A stretch of 64,000 nucleotides of DNA from Kitasatospora sp040298565 (GCF_040298565.1 NZ_JBEPAK010000001.1:62001-126000), one strand, 5' to 3'. Counted from the first letter of the stretch, positions 41,492 through 50,246 are shown. A program made the numbers and translations. Notes: generated by a model from the sequence alone, not told the origin.

Positions 41492-42340
41492 TCAAGATCG
41501 AACGGTGGCGGCCCCGAGCACCCCCAGCAGGCGCGTCACCTCCGCGGCCACCGCCGTCCGCCCCGGACCGAGGTAGCGGCGGGTGTCGACCAGCCCGGGA
41601 TCGGCGCCGAGGACGTGCCGGACGGCCCCGGTGAAGACCCGGTTGAGCTGGGTGGAGATGTTCACCTTGGTCATGCCGTGCGCCACCGCCCGGGCCAGGT
41701 GGCCGTCGGCCACGCCGGAGGAGCCGTGCAGGACCAGCGGGACGGGGACGGCGGCGCGCAGCCGGGCGATCAGCTCGAAGTCCAGGACGGCGTCCCGGGT
41801 GGCCATGGCGTGGGAGGTGCCGACGGCCACGGCGAGGGCGTCGACGCCGGTGGTGGCGACGAAGTCGGCGGCCTCCCCGGGGTCGGTCCGGGCGCCGGGG
41901 GCGTGCACCCCGTCCTTGCCGCCGACCTCGCCGAGCTCGGCCTCCACCCAGACGCCCGCCGCGTGGCAGCGCTCGACCACCGCGGCGGTGGCCCGGACGT
42001 TCTCCCGGTACGGCAGCGCCGAGGCGTCGAACATGACCGAGGAGAAGCCCAGTTCGACCGCGTCCGCGACCAGCTCGGCGGAGGTCGCGTGGTCCAGGTG
42101 CACCGCGACCGGTACGGCCGCGGCCCGGGCGACGGCCAGCACGGCGGCCGCTATCGGCGCGAGCGCGCCGTGGTAGCGGACGGCGTTCTCGCTCAGCTGG
42201 AGGATCACCGGGGCACCCGCGGCCTCGGCGCCGGCCACGACGGCCTGGGCGTGTTCGAGCTGGATGACGTTGAAGGCGCCGACTCCGCGCGCCGCGCTCG
42301 CGGCGGGGGTGACGATGGCGCCGGTTCCGGTCTGGGGCAT
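41492..42340 (-). CDS. Class II fructose/tagatose-bisphosphate aldolase
   Basis: 282 residues, ATG at 42340 after AGGAGG. Zinc class II aldolase of the GatY/KbaY/Fba group: 'VGAFNVIQLEHAQAVVAGAE' near the start, the zinc/catalytic 'PVAVHLDHATSAELV', 'FSSVMFDASALPYRENV', 'EAELGEVGGKDGV', 'AVAVGTSHA', and 'LVLHGSSGVADGHLARAVAHGMTKVNISTQL'. Together with an SIS isomerase/deaminase and a DeoR regulator it resembles the aga/gat pathway, where tagatose-1,6-bisphosphate is split into DHAP and glyceraldehyde-3-phosphate. The ketose kinase is not in the window. Confidence 0.93.
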   Translation of the reverse strand: MPQTGTGAIVTPAASAARGVGAFNVIQLEHAQAVVAGAEAAGAPVILQLSENAVRYHGALAPIAAAVLAVARAAAVPVAVHLDHATSAELVADAVELGFSSVMFDASALPYRENVRATAAVVERCHAAGVWVEAELGEVGGKDGVHAPGARTDPGEAADFVATTGVDALAVAVGTSHAMATRDAVLDFELIARLRAAVPVPLVLHGSSGVADGHLARAVAHGMTKVNISTQLNRVFTGAVRHVLGADPGLVDTRRYLGPGRTAVAAEVTRLLGVLGAATVRS

Positions 42341-42362
42341 CAGGGCCTCCTGCTCCCGGCCG

Positions 42363-43235
42363 TCACGGCCTGGTCAGCACGATCGAGCGGGTCAGGTTGC
42401 GCGGGCGGTCGGGGTCCAGGCCGGCCGCCGCGGCCAGCCGTACCGCCAGGCGCTGGGCGCGCACCAGGTCGGCCTGCGGGTCGAGCCCGCTCACCGAGGC
42501 GGCCGCGCCGGTGGCCCGCACCTCCCCCACCAGCCCGGCGGGCGGCTCGCCGAGGAACCAGACCACCCGGCCCGGGGCGGCGATGCTGATCGGGCCGTGC
42601 CGGTACTCCATCGCCGGATAGGACTCGGTCCAGGCGCCGGCGGCCTCCCGGAGCTTGAGGGCGGCCTCGTTGGCGAGGCCGACCGTCCAGCCGGTGCCGA
42701 GGAAGGTGAACTGGGCCGCGGCGGCGGCCCCTTCGGGCAGTTCCTCGGCCAGCGCCCGTTCGGCCTGCTCGGGCAGATCGGCCGGGGCGAGGCCGAGGTG
42801 GCCGCGCAGCAGCGTCAGCGCCGTGGTCGCGAAGCGGGTCTGCACCACCGACTCCTCGTCGGCGAAGGCGAGGTCGACCACGGTGCCGGCGTCCGCGCGG
42901 ATCGGCGTGTCCGGATCGCCGGTGAGCGCCGTGCTGGGCAGGTGCCGGGCGCGCCGGAGTGCGGCGAGCACCTCGGTCGTCGTCCCGGACCGGCTGATCG
43001 CGATCAGCCGGTCGTAGTCGCGGGTGGCCGGGAACTCCGAGGCGGCGAAGGCGTCGGTCTCGCCCAGGCCCGCGGCCTCGCGCAGCGCCGCGTACGCCTG
43101 GGCGACGTACAGGGAGGTGCCGCACCCCACCACGGCCACCCGCTCGCCGCGCTCGGGGAGTCCGGCCGGCTCCAGCTCCAGGGCCCGGCGCCAGCACTCC
43201 GGCTGGCTGGCGATCTCCTGCTCGACGTGGCTCAT
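42363..43235 (-). CDS. SIS-domain sugar isomerase/deaminase (AgaS/GlmS-C-like)
   Basis: 290 residues from the ATG at 43235 (AAGGAGCG). Two SIS domains: 'MSHVEQEIASQPECWRRALEL' is the GlmS/AgaS-type lead-in, 'VAVVGCGTSLYVAQAYAALREAAG' and 'LIAISRSGTTTEVLAALRRA' form the first, 'FTFLGTGWTVGLANEAALKLREAAGAWTESYPAMEYRHGPIS' the second with the catalytic Glu/His region. AgaS converts galactosamine-6-phosphate to tagatose-6-phosphate; relatives act on other amino-sugar or sugar phosphates. It is the first gene of the SIS-aldolase-deoR operon (22 nt to the aldolase). Confidence 0.9.
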   Translation of the reverse strand: MSHVEQEIASQPECWRRALELEPAGLPERGERVAVVGCGTSLYVAQAYAALREAAGLGETDAFAASEFPATRDYDRLIAISRSGTTTEVLAALRRARHLPSTALTGDPDTPIRADAGTVVDLAFADEESVVQTRFATTALTLLRGHLGLAPADLPEQAERALAEELPEGAAAAAQFTFLGTGWTVGLANEAALKLREAAGAWTESYPAMEYRHGPISIAAPGRVVWFLGEPPAGLVGEVRATGAAASVSGLDPQADLVRAQRLAVRLAAAAGLDPDRPRNLTRSIVLTRP

Positions 43236-43249
43236 GACGCTCCTTAGGT

Positions 43250-43263
43250 GCGCAAAACTGCGC
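43250..43263. promoter_or_regulatory. Dyad at the SIS gene leader
   Basis: GCGCA-AAAC-TGCGC, a perfect 5-bp inverted repeat 14 nt before the ATG of the SIS gene. Just upstream on the minus strand AGTA recurs four times (about 43270-43300), an AT-rich island with repeated half-sites. Together they are a candidate DeoR operator and promoter region. Confidence 0.4.
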
Positions 43264-43377
43264 CTCGGATGCTCGATACTGAGCAATACTGCTTACTTCT
43301 TACTACGGAAGCCGCGGATCGATCAACCGTGCGCACCGATCGCGGTCCTCGCGCAGGGACGGCACGGGGGCAGCGAC

Positions 43378-43419
43378 GTCACCCGGGGACGGGGGCGCAG
43401 GCCCCCGTCCCCGGGTGAC
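43378..43419 (-). terminator. Very strong terminator after GH31 gene
   Basis: Perfect 19-bp stem (43378-43396 against 43401-43419, core ACCCGGGGACGGGGGC) with a 4-nt loop GCAG, starting 9 nt beyond the GH31 stop. It separates the GH31 transcript from the SIS operon. Confidence 0.88.
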
Positions 43420-43428
43420 TCGGACGCG

Positions 43429-46101
43429 TCAGCCCGCGATGGGGCCGGCCCCGGCCAGCAGCAACGAGAACCCGCTGGCGGTGGACTGCTGCGGCGTCTT
43501 CACGTGCACCACGCCGGCGGCCGCGTCGTACCACCAGCCCGAGGGCGCGGCGTCGAACGCGGCCCGCGAGTCGAAGCCGTCCAGCGCGCGGTGGTCCAGC
43601 AGCACCGCGCCCGGCCCCGCGCCGGTGTGCACGGTGAACCCGTAGGCCCGGGCGGCCGGTTTGCCGGTGTAGTCACCGACGCTCGGCCCGACCTCGACGG
43701 TGGTCATGCCGTGGCCCCGACCGACCGAGCGGACGGTGACGGCCTGGGTCGCGGACGCGCCCTGCTCGCGGGCGCGGGTGGTGCCGTCGTCCTCGTACAG
43801 GGTGTACGAGGACGAACCCTTGGCGTAGACGTCGTAGTCGAGGCGGGCGGTGTCGCGGGTCTGCCAGGACAGCGTCCCCTCGGGCCACATCGGCACCACG
43901 GCACCGGCCCGGACGAACAGCGGCAGGGTGTCCAGCGGCGCCTGGTAGCCGTTGAGGGTCGTCGGCCCCTGGTACGTCCGGCCCGTCCAGTAGTCCACCC
44001 AGGTGCCCGCGGGCAGGTAGATGCCGTTGCGGACGGCGGAGTCCTCGTAGACCGGGGCGACCAGGAAGTCCTTGCCGCTCAGGAACTCGTACTTGGCCGC
44101 GTCACCCCAGGTGTTGGGATCGTCCGGGTACTCCAGGACCAGCGGCCGCACCGCGCCCACGCCGCTCCGGTGGGCCTCGGCGGCGAGCGTGTAGAAGTAG
44201 GGCAGCAGCCGCTCCTTCAGCTGCAGGTAGCGCCGGTTGATCGAGCTGTACGGTTCGCCCGCCCGCCAGGGCTGCTTGTCGGCGGCGGCCCAGCCGTCCA
44301 TGGTCATGATCGTGGGGATGAAGGTCTTCCACTCCAGGTCCCGCGTCCCCACCTTGGGGTCGCTGCCGAAGATCCCGCCGACGTCCCCGGTGTCGTAGGC
44401 GATGCCGGACATGGTGGCGCCCGCGTAGGTGGGGATCTGCCAGCGGAGGTAGTCGTAGCTGCCCTTCTGGTCCCCGCTCCACAGCACGCCGCAGCGCTGG
44501 GCGCCGGCCCAGGAGACCGGCAGCCAGACGAAGCCGCGGGCGTCGCTGTTGCGCTGGATGCCGTCGTAGGCCGTCCGGCAGCCGTCGAGGGCGAACTTGT
44601 AGCCGGGGCCGACCCAGGCGACGTCCAGCTTGCGCACCCGGACGCCGGCCTTGACCTCCTCGTCCTGGTTGGGCAGGCCGGTGGACGTCCACAGGCCCAG
44701 TTGGGCGTGCTGGTCCCGCAGGCCCTGGCCGGTCTGCTGGAGGTTCTCGTAGCCGCAGCCGTAGCCGTCGTTGACCAGCATCCAGCCCAGCGGGTCCTGG
44801 TTGGCGGTGTAGCCGTCGGCGACCTGGAGTGCGTCCAGGGTGTGCCGCTCACCGCGGTTGGCGTTGTGCAGGTAGCAGTCGGAGTCGCCCGGCTCCAGGC
44901 CGTAGACGGGCGGCATGAAGGGCTTGCCGACCAGGTCGGTGTAGGCGCTGATGACCTTCTTCAGGTCCGGGCCGTAGAAGTAGTAGCCGTCGAAGCGCCG
45001 CTCGCGCTCGGCGGTGGTGACCGGGTCCCCGAAGGTGTAGGTGCCGGGCGCGTAGGTGTGCCGGAAGACGCCGTAGCCGGCCGAGGAGAGGTAGAAGGGC
45101 TGGGAGTTGTTGAAGCCGCCCTCGTTCCAGTTGAAGTCGTTGGCGGCGTGGACGGTCCGGCCGCGGTGCGAGAACGAGCCGTTCTGCTCGCCGACGCCGT
45201 AGAACTGCTCCTGCGGTCCGCGGGCCAGGGTCTGGGCCGTCGCGTCCTCGGTCCAGGTCAGGCCCCGGGTCTCCTGCCAGACGAGTCTGCTGTCGCCGTC
45301 CGCGTAGAGCGCGAACCTCAGCGGGTGCTTGTAGGCGCGCAGCGTCACGTCCCGGGAGCTGATCGCCCAGTAGTCGCCCTCGTCGCTCTGCCGGACGGTC
45401 TTCAGGACGGGCGGGGTGGTCGCGATCATCTCGCCCACGGGCGGGGCGGTGAAGCTGCCGTCCGGGGAGAACCGCAGACGGAAGGTGTCCTCGGTGGTGA
45501 AGTCGACCCGGGCCTGGGCGCCGCCGGCGGCCCGGATCAGGTAGCCGTCGCCGTCGCGGCTGATGCCGGTGGCGTCGCCGACCGTGGTGGGCCTGGTCAG
45601 CCGGGCGGTGGCGGTGTAGGAGGCGTCGGTGACGTGGTACGGCACGACCAGGACCTGGTACGTGCCCGAGGCGTCCGGGATCACCGCGGAGGCGGGGTCG
45701 GCGCCCGAGGCGTCCTCGGCGACCTCCCGGCCGGTGCTGTCGTAGACGTAGAGGTCGAACTCCATGGCCGGGTCGGGCCAGGTGACGGAGACGGGGACGC
45801 CGCCGTCGGGGTTGTCCCGCCAGTACCCGGCGGGGACGTCGACGGTCAGGTCGAAGCGCCCGCAGACCTTGCCCTGCGGGTCCTCGGCGGCACTCGGGCA
45901 GTGCTTGGGGTCGGGCACCGAGCCCTGCGCGTAGGTCGGGGACTGCCAGCTGACGGCGGGGTGGGCCGTGGAGAGCGCGCCGCTCGGAGGCGTCGCGGCG
46001 CGGGCCGCCGGGGCGGTGCCGAGCAGGCCGCACAGCAGGGCGACGACGGCGACCAGGATGCTCCGGGGGCGGGGTGGAGGTAAACGCCTAGGGATGGGCA
46101 T
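43429..46101 (-). CDS. Secreted family 31 glycoside hydrolase (TTA codon 7)
   Basis: 890 residues from the ATG at 46101 (GGTGG, 7-nt spacing; ATG 46107 and TTG 46119 are alternatives). Signal peptide 'SILVAVVALLCGLLGTAPAARA'. A PKD/jelly-roll-like N-terminal part (VPAGYWRDNPDGGVPVSVTW) precedes the GH31 region: 'FYGVGEQNGSFSHRGRTVH', '(K)LDVAWVGPGYKFALDGC' with the likely nucleophile Asp, 'GVLWSGDQKGSYDYLRWQIP' with the likely acid/base Asp, and 'GDVGGIFGSDP'. The active site lacks the W-x-D-M-N-E of alpha-glucosidases, so an alpha-N-acetylgalactosaminidase-type specificity is possible. Codon 7 is TTA, so translation would need the bldA tRNA. Confidence 0.9.
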   Translation of the reverse strand: MPIPRRLPPPRPRSILVAVVALLCGLLGTAPAARAATPPSGALSTAHPAVSWQSPTYAQGSVPDPKHCPSAAEDPQGKVCGRFDLTVDVPAGYWRDNPDGGVPVSVTWPDPAMEFDLYVYDSTGREVAEDASGADPASAVIPDASGTYQVLVVPYHVTDASYTATARLTRPTTVGDATGISRDGDGYLIRAAGGAQARVDFTTEDTFRLRFSPDGSFTAPPVGEMIATTPPVLKTVRQSDEGDYWAISSRDVTLRAYKHPLRFALYADGDSRLVWQETRGLTWTEDATAQTLARGPQEQFYGVGEQNGSFSHRGRTVHAANDFNWNEGGFNNSQPFYLSSAGYGVFRHTYAPGTYTFGDPVTTAERERRFDGYYFYGPDLKKVISAYTDLVGKPFMPPVYGLEPGDSDCYLHNANRGERHTLDALQVADGYTANQDPLGWMLVNDGYGCGYENLQQTGQGLRDQHAQLGLWTSTGLPNQDEEVKAGVRVRKLDVAWVGPGYKFALDGCRTAYDGIQRNSDARGFVWLPVSWAGAQRCGVLWSGDQKGSYDYLRWQIPTYAGATMSGIAYDTGDVGGIFGSDPKVGTRDLEWKTFIPTIMTMDGWAAADKQPWRAGEPYSSINRRYLQLKERLLPYFYTLAAEAHRSGVGAVRPLVLEYPDDPNTWGDAAKYEFLSGKDFLVAPVYEDSAVRNGIYLPAGTWVDYWTGRTYQGPTTLNGYQAPLDTLPLFVRAGAVVPMWPEGTLSWQTRDTARLDYDVYAKGSSSYTLYEDDGTTRAREQGASATQAVTVRSVGRGHGMTTVEVGPSVGDYTGKPAARAYGFTVHTGAGPGAVLLDHRALDGFDSRAAFDAAPSGWWYDAAAGVVHVKTPQQSTASGFSLLLAGAGPIAG

Positions 46102-46156
46102 GAGCATGCCACCATTCAACGGAGGTCAGGGTGGTGTGCGGCGCAGGACCCTATCA

Positions 46157-46262
46157 GTTCACTTCTGCTCACTCAATGGTTAAGAATGCGCACAGCTGGG
46201 GACATGGGTGTCCGACCATGCTTGCTCTGCGATTGACTTCTGCATCTTCACGCAGAAAACTC
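46157..46262 (+). promoter_or_regulatory. Divergent GH31/ABC promoter region with repeated sites
   Basis: An AT-rich 219-bp divergent region. ACTTCTGC occurs at 46161-46168 and 46236-46243. The second copy is half of the dyad TTCTGC-N8-GCAGAA (46238-46257). A candidate promoter for the binding-protein gene overlaps it: TTGACT (46234-46239), 17 nt, AAAACT (46257-46262). A repressor bound to the dyad would cover this promoter. Confidence 0.45.
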
Positions 46263-46320
46263 GCTCCTCCCGACACCGGGGCCGGCTGGCACCGGCCCCC
46301 TCCGCGAAGGCGGTACTGAG

Positions 46321-47580
46321 ATGAAGCGCCCACTCCTCGCCCTCGCCGCCGCCACCACGGCCGGCGCGCTCGCCCTGTCGGCGTGCAGCAAGGGCTCAGG
46401 ATCCGACTCCACCTCGGCCGACGGCGCCACCGTGATCAGGTTCGTCGCGGCCGACTACGGCTCCAACGGCGAGAACCCCACCCAGGCGTACTGGCAGGAC
46501 GTCATCTCCGCCTTCGAGCAACGCAACCCCGGGATCAAGGTGCAGCTCCAGGTCATCAACTGGAACGACCTCGACACCCAGGTCAAGACCATGGTCCAGA
46601 ACGGCAACCAGCCCGACATCCTGCAGACCGGCGGCTACGCCGACTACGCCGCCAACGGCATGCTGTACCCCGCGGGCGACGTCCTCTCCCCGGCGACCGC
46701 CGCCGACCTCGTCCCCGCGCTCGCCAAGGCCGGCGTCCAGGGCGGCACCCAGTACGGCATCCCGTTCGTCTCCAGCGCCCGGATGTTCCTGATCAACAAC
46801 ACCCTGTTCCGCAAGGCCGGCCTCGACCCGGCCGACCCTCCCAAGACCTGGAACGACGTCACCGCCGCCGCCACCGCCCTCCGGAAGGCCGGGGTGGACG
46901 TCCCGCTCGGCATACCCCTGGGCAAGGAGGAGGCCCAGGGCGAGTCCTTCATCTGGATGCTGGGCAACCACGGCGGCTACCAGGACGCGAACGGCAAGTA
47001 CGCCATCGACTCCCCGGCCAACGTCGCCACCTTCACCCAGCTCAAGGCCTGGGTCGACGCCGGCCTGACCGAGCAGAGCCCCGCCTCCGTCAACCGCACC
47101 GACCTCACCAAGGACTTCGCCTCCGGCAAGGTCGGCATGCTCAACGGCTTCCCGGGCCAGCTGAACGACGTCAAGGGCATGGACGTCACCTGGGCCCCGA
47201 TGCCCGGCAAGGACGGCCCGTCCCCCGCCACGCTCGGCGTCGCCGACTGGGTCATGGCCTTCAAGAAGCGCGGTCACAAGGACCAGATCAGGGCCTTCCT
47301 GGACTTCGCCTACGGCAAGGACAACACCGTCAGGTTCGCCAAGGAGTACCACCTGCTGCCGGTCACCGAGTCCGCGCTGACCGCCCTGAAGTCCGATCCC
47401 GACGAGACCGCCCTCCAACCCTTCCTCAAGATCCTGCCCTCGGCCTCCTTCTACCCGCTCAGCGACCCGACCTGGCCCGGCGTCTCCGCCCAGGTCAAGA
47501 CGCAGATCGGCGCCGCGGTCAGCGACCCCGCCAAGGGCCTGGCAGCCCTCCAGCAGGCCGCGGTCCAGGCGGCGCAGTGA
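46321..47580 (+). CDS. ABC sugar-binding lipoprotein
   Basis: 419 residues, ATG at 46321. Lipoprotein signal with lipobox LSAC and lipidated Cys22, then a Ser/Gly linker. Family 1 solute-binding protein: 'VISAFEQRNPGIKVQLQVINWNDLDTQVKTMVQNGNQPDILQTGGYADYA' in blocks, 'YGIPFVSSARMFLINNTLFRKAGLDPADPPKTWND', and 'DFASGKVGMLNGFPGQ'. It captures a sugar or oligosaccharide outside the membrane and hands it to the two permeases that follow (GTGA overlap). No ATPase gene is present; streptomycetes often share MsiK. Confidence 0.94.
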   Translation: MKRPLLALAAATTAGALALSACSKGSGSDSTSADGATVIRFVAADYGSNGENPTQAYWQDVISAFEQRNPGIKVQLQVINWNDLDTQVKTMVQNGNQPDILQTGGYADYAANGMLYPAGDVLSPATAADLVPALAKAGVQGGTQYGIPFVSSARMFLINNTLFRKAGLDPADPPKTWNDVTAAATALRKAGVDVPLGIPLGKEEAQGESFIWMLGNHGGYQDANGKYAIDSPANVATFTQLKAWVDAGLTEQSPASVNRTDLTKDFASGKVGMLNGFPGQLNDVKGMDVTWAPMPGKDGPSPATLGVADWVMAFKKRGHKDQIRAFLDFAYGKDNTVRFAKEYHLLPVTESALTALKSDPDETALQPFLKILPSASFYPLSDPTWPGVSAQVKTQIGAAVSDPAKGLAALQQAAVQAAQ

Positions 47581-48518
47581 CGACGACGGCCCCCGGCAAG
47601 ACGCTCGACACCGTCCGGTCCCCGGCTCCCCCGACCCGGCACCGGTCGCTGCTGCGCAGGCTGGGCCCGCTGCCCTGGCTGGCACCGGCCGTCCTGCTCA
47701 TCCTCGGCGTGGTCGTCTGGCCGGTCGTCGAGATGGTGCGCACCTCGCTGCGCCGCGTCGACACGACCGGCACCGACCACGGTGCGGCCGGCCTGCTCAA
47801 GTACCGCAAGCTGTTCGCCGACCCCCGCCTGCCCGACGTCCTCACCTGGACCGTGGTGTGGACGGTCACCGTGGTCGGCCTGACCATGGTGATCTCCCTG
47901 GCGCTCGCCCAGCTGTTCAACCGGGAGTTCCCCGGCCGCCGGATCACCCGCTGGGCGCTCATCGCGCCCTGGGCCGCCTCCGTGCTGATGACGTCGATCG
48001 GCTTCCGCTGGATGCTCGACCAGGTCGCCGGGGTGTTCAACCGCCTGCTGCTGGACCTCGGTCTGATCGACCGCCCGCAGGCCTGGCTGGGCGACGCCGC
48101 CCACGCCAAACCCTGGCTGGTGCTCGTCGCGGTCTTCGTCTCGCTGCCGTTCACCACCTACACCCTGCTGGCCGGCCTGCAGTCCGTACCCGCCGAGGTG
48201 TACGAGGCGGCCCGGGTGGACGGCGCGTCCCGCGCGCAGACCTACCGGCGGATCACCCTGCCGCTGCTGCGCCCGGCGTTCCTGGTCGCCCTGGTCGTCA
48301 ACCTGATCAACGTCTTCAACTCCTTCCCCGTCATCTGGGGCATGACCCAGGGCGGCCCCAACACCGACACCGCCACCACCACCGTGTTCATGTACACGCT
48401 GCGGAGCTACGACGTCGCGGAGTCGGCGGCGATGTCGGTCGTCAACTTCGCCGTCGTGATCGTCATGGTGCTGCTCTTCCTCCGGGTCAGCGGCCGGAAC
48501 GGGGAGGACAGCCGATGA
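47577..48518 (+). CDS. ABC sugar permease (MalF-type)
   Basis: 313 residues, GTG at 47577 overlapping the stop of the binding-protein gene by GTGA. Six membrane helices; the EAA loop 'YEAARVDGASRAQTYRRITLPLLRPAFLV' contacts the ATPase. The N-terminus is Pro/Thr-rich and basic. It forms the membrane channel with the next gene product. Confidence 0.94.
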   Translation: MTTTAPGKTLDTVRSPAPPTRHRSLLRRLGPLPWLAPAVLLILGVVVWPVVEMVRTSLRRVDTTGTDHGAAGLLKYRKLFADPRLPDVLTWTVVWTVTVVGLTMVISLALAQLFNREFPGRRITRWALIAPWAASVLMTSIGFRWMLDQVAGVFNRLLLDLGLIDRPQAWLGDAAHAKPWLVLVAVFVSLPFTTYTLLAGLQSVPAEVYEAARVDGASRAQTYRRITLPLLRPAFLVALVVNLINVFNSFPVIWGMTQGGPNTDTATTTVFMYTLRSYDVAESAAMSVVNFAVVIVMVLLFLRVSGRNGEDSR

Positions 48519-49357
48519 GCCGCCAGGGACACCGCGCGAAGCCGCCGGCCGCCCGCACCGTGCTGGTCACCGCCACGGCCTGGGCGCTGGCCGCGATCTT
48601 CCTGCTCCCCTACCTGGAGATGGTGGTCACCGCCGGACGCCCGGCGGGCGAACTGCGCGACAGCGGGTACCTGCCCGGGCACTTCGACTGGTCCTCGTTC
48701 GTCCGGGTGTGGTCCGACACCACGCTGGCGCAGAACCTCCGGATCACCCTGGTGGTGGCGCTCGGCTCCACCCTGCTGGTGCTGGCGGTCGCGCTGCCCG
48801 CCGCGTACTACACCGCCCGGGTCGACTTCCGCGGCCGCAAGGCCTTCCTGCTGCTGGTGCTGGTCACCCAGATGTTCCAGCCCACCGCGCTCCAGGTCGG
48901 GCTGTACCGCGAGTTCTTCACGCTCGATCTGCTCGACACCGTCCTGGTGCTCGTCCTCGCCAACGCCGCGTTCAACCTCGCGTTCGCGGTCTGGATCCTG
49001 AGCGCCTACATCGCCGCCATCCCGGTCGAGTTGGAGGAGGCCGCGCAGATCGACGGCAACGGGCGGATCGGCGCCCTGTTCCGCGTCACCCTGCCGCTCG
49101 CCATGCCGGGCGTGGTGACGGCGGTCATCTTCACCTTCATCGCGGCCTGGAACGAGTTCGTCATGGGCCTCACCCTGACCACCTCCACCGACCGCCAGCC
49201 GCTCACCGTCGGCATCAACAACATGATCGGCGCCTACAGCGTCCAGTGGAACTACGTCTTCGCCGCCTCGGTGGTGGCCATCGTGCCGGTGATCGTCCTC
49301 TTCGCGGTGATCGAACGCCACGTCGTCTCCGGGCTGACGGCGGGCTCGGTCAGGTGA
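48515..49357 (+). CDS. ABC sugar permease (MalG-type)
   Basis: 280 residues, ATG at 48515 in an ATGA overlap. Six helices with the EAA loop 'EEAAQIDGNGRIGALFRVTLPLAMPGVVTAV' and the MalG-type ending 'QPLTVGINNMIG....QWNYVFAASVVAIVPVIVLFAVIERHVVSGLTAGSVR' in parts. Last gene of the importer operon; translationally coupled with the first permease. Confidence 0.94.
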   Translation: MSRQGHRAKPPAARTVLVTATAWALAAIFLLPYLEMVVTAGRPAGELRDSGYLPGHFDWSSFVRVWSDTTLAQNLRITLVVALGSTLLVLAVALPAAYYTARVDFRGRKAFLLLVLVTQMFQPTALQVGLYREFFTLDLLDTVLVLVLANAAFNLAFAVWILSAYIAAIPVELEEAAQIDGNGRIGALFRVTLPLAMPGVVTAVIFTFIAAWNEFVMGLTLTTSTDRQPLTVGINNMIGAYSVQWNYVFAASVVAIVPVIVLFAVIERHVVSGLTAGSVR

Positions 49358-49370
49358 CCACCGACCCGCC

Positions 49371-49376
49371 TATAGT
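49371..49376 (+). promoter_or_regulatory. -10 box for a likely leaderless transcript
   Basis: TATAGT at 49371-49376 is a good -10 hexamer, in very GC-rich surroundings, and its predicted start point falls on or next to the ATG at 49383. No ribosome site precedes that ATG. No convincing -35 was found. Confidence 0.5.
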
Positions 49377-49382
49377 GGCGCC

Positions 49383-50201
49383 ATGACGGACCAGCGCCCC
49401 ACCTCGGGCTTCCACGCCGCCAACGCCGACCCGGCCGTCACCGACCGGCTGACCGCCGCGCTGGACGTCCAGGCCGCCAACCCGGGCGTGCGCCGACTGC
49501 GCGAGTGGGCCCACGCGAGCCTGGCCGTACGCCCCGGTGACCGGGCGCTGGACGTCGGCGCCGGCACCGGCTCGGAGACCGTGGTGCTCGCCGAGGCCGT
49601 CGGCCCGGAGGGCACGGCGACCGGCCTGGAGCCCCACCCCGGCCTGCGCGCCGTCGCCGAACGGCGCGCCGCCGAGGCCGGCAGCCGGGCCGTCTTCCTC
49701 GACGGCGACGCGCTCGCCCTGCCGCTGCCCGACGCCGCGGTGGACGCGGTGTGGTGCGAGCGGGTCCTCCAGCACCTGACCGAACCGGACCGGGCCGTCG
49801 CCGAGATCGCCCGGGTGCTGCGGCCGGGCGGCCGGGTCGCCCTGCTCGACACGGACTGGGCCACCTTCGTGCTCCACCCGGCCGAGCCGGCGGTGCGATC
49901 CGCGCTGGCCGCCGTCACCCGGAGCGCCGCGGCCACGCCGGACGCCGGGCGCCGCCTCGCGGCGTGGCTGACCGGAGCGGGCCTGAGCGTCGACCACGCC
50001 GGCGCCGACGTCCTGCTGCACGATCCCCGTACAGTCAGCCTGCCCATCGTGCGGGGCCTGGCGGCCGCCGCCCTGGGCAAGGGCCTGATCTCCGAGGAGC
50101 AGCGCGACCGGCTGCACGCCGGCCTCACCGCCGCCGCCGAACGGGGCGCCTTCCACCTGTCGGTGACGATGTTCGCCGTGGTCGCCCACCGCCCCGCCTG
50201 A
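49383..50201 (+). CDS. SAM-dependent methyltransferase (UbiE/type 11)
   Basis: 272 residues, ATG at 49383. Class I methyltransferase: SAM loop 'ALDVGAGTGSETVVLAEAVGPEG', acidic 'GLEPHPGLRAVAERRA', 'VFLDGDALALPLPDAAVDAVWCERVLQHLTEPDRAVAEIARVLRPGGRVALLDTDW' in blocks. This resembles the small-molecule methyltransferases of the UbiE group; substrate unknown. It begins 25 bp after the permease stop but has its own apparent promoter, so it may be independent of the sugar operon. Confidence 0.9.
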   Translation: MTDQRPTSGFHAANADPAVTDRLTAALDVQAANPGVRRLREWAHASLAVRPGDRALDVGAGTGSETVVLAEAVGPEGTATGLEPHPGLRAVAERRAAEAGSRAVFLDGDALALPLPDAAVDAVWCERVLQHLTEPDRAVAEIARVLRPGGRVALLDTDWATFVLHPAEPAVRSALAAVTRSAAATPDAGRRLAAWLTGAGLSVDHAGADVLLHDPRTVSLPIVRGLAAAALGKGLISEEQRDRLHAGLTAAAERGAFHLSVTMFAVVAHRPA

Positions 50202-50246
50202 CCGCCCGGGGGGCCGTCCGCGCGGCGCGGCACTGCCCGGAGCGCG

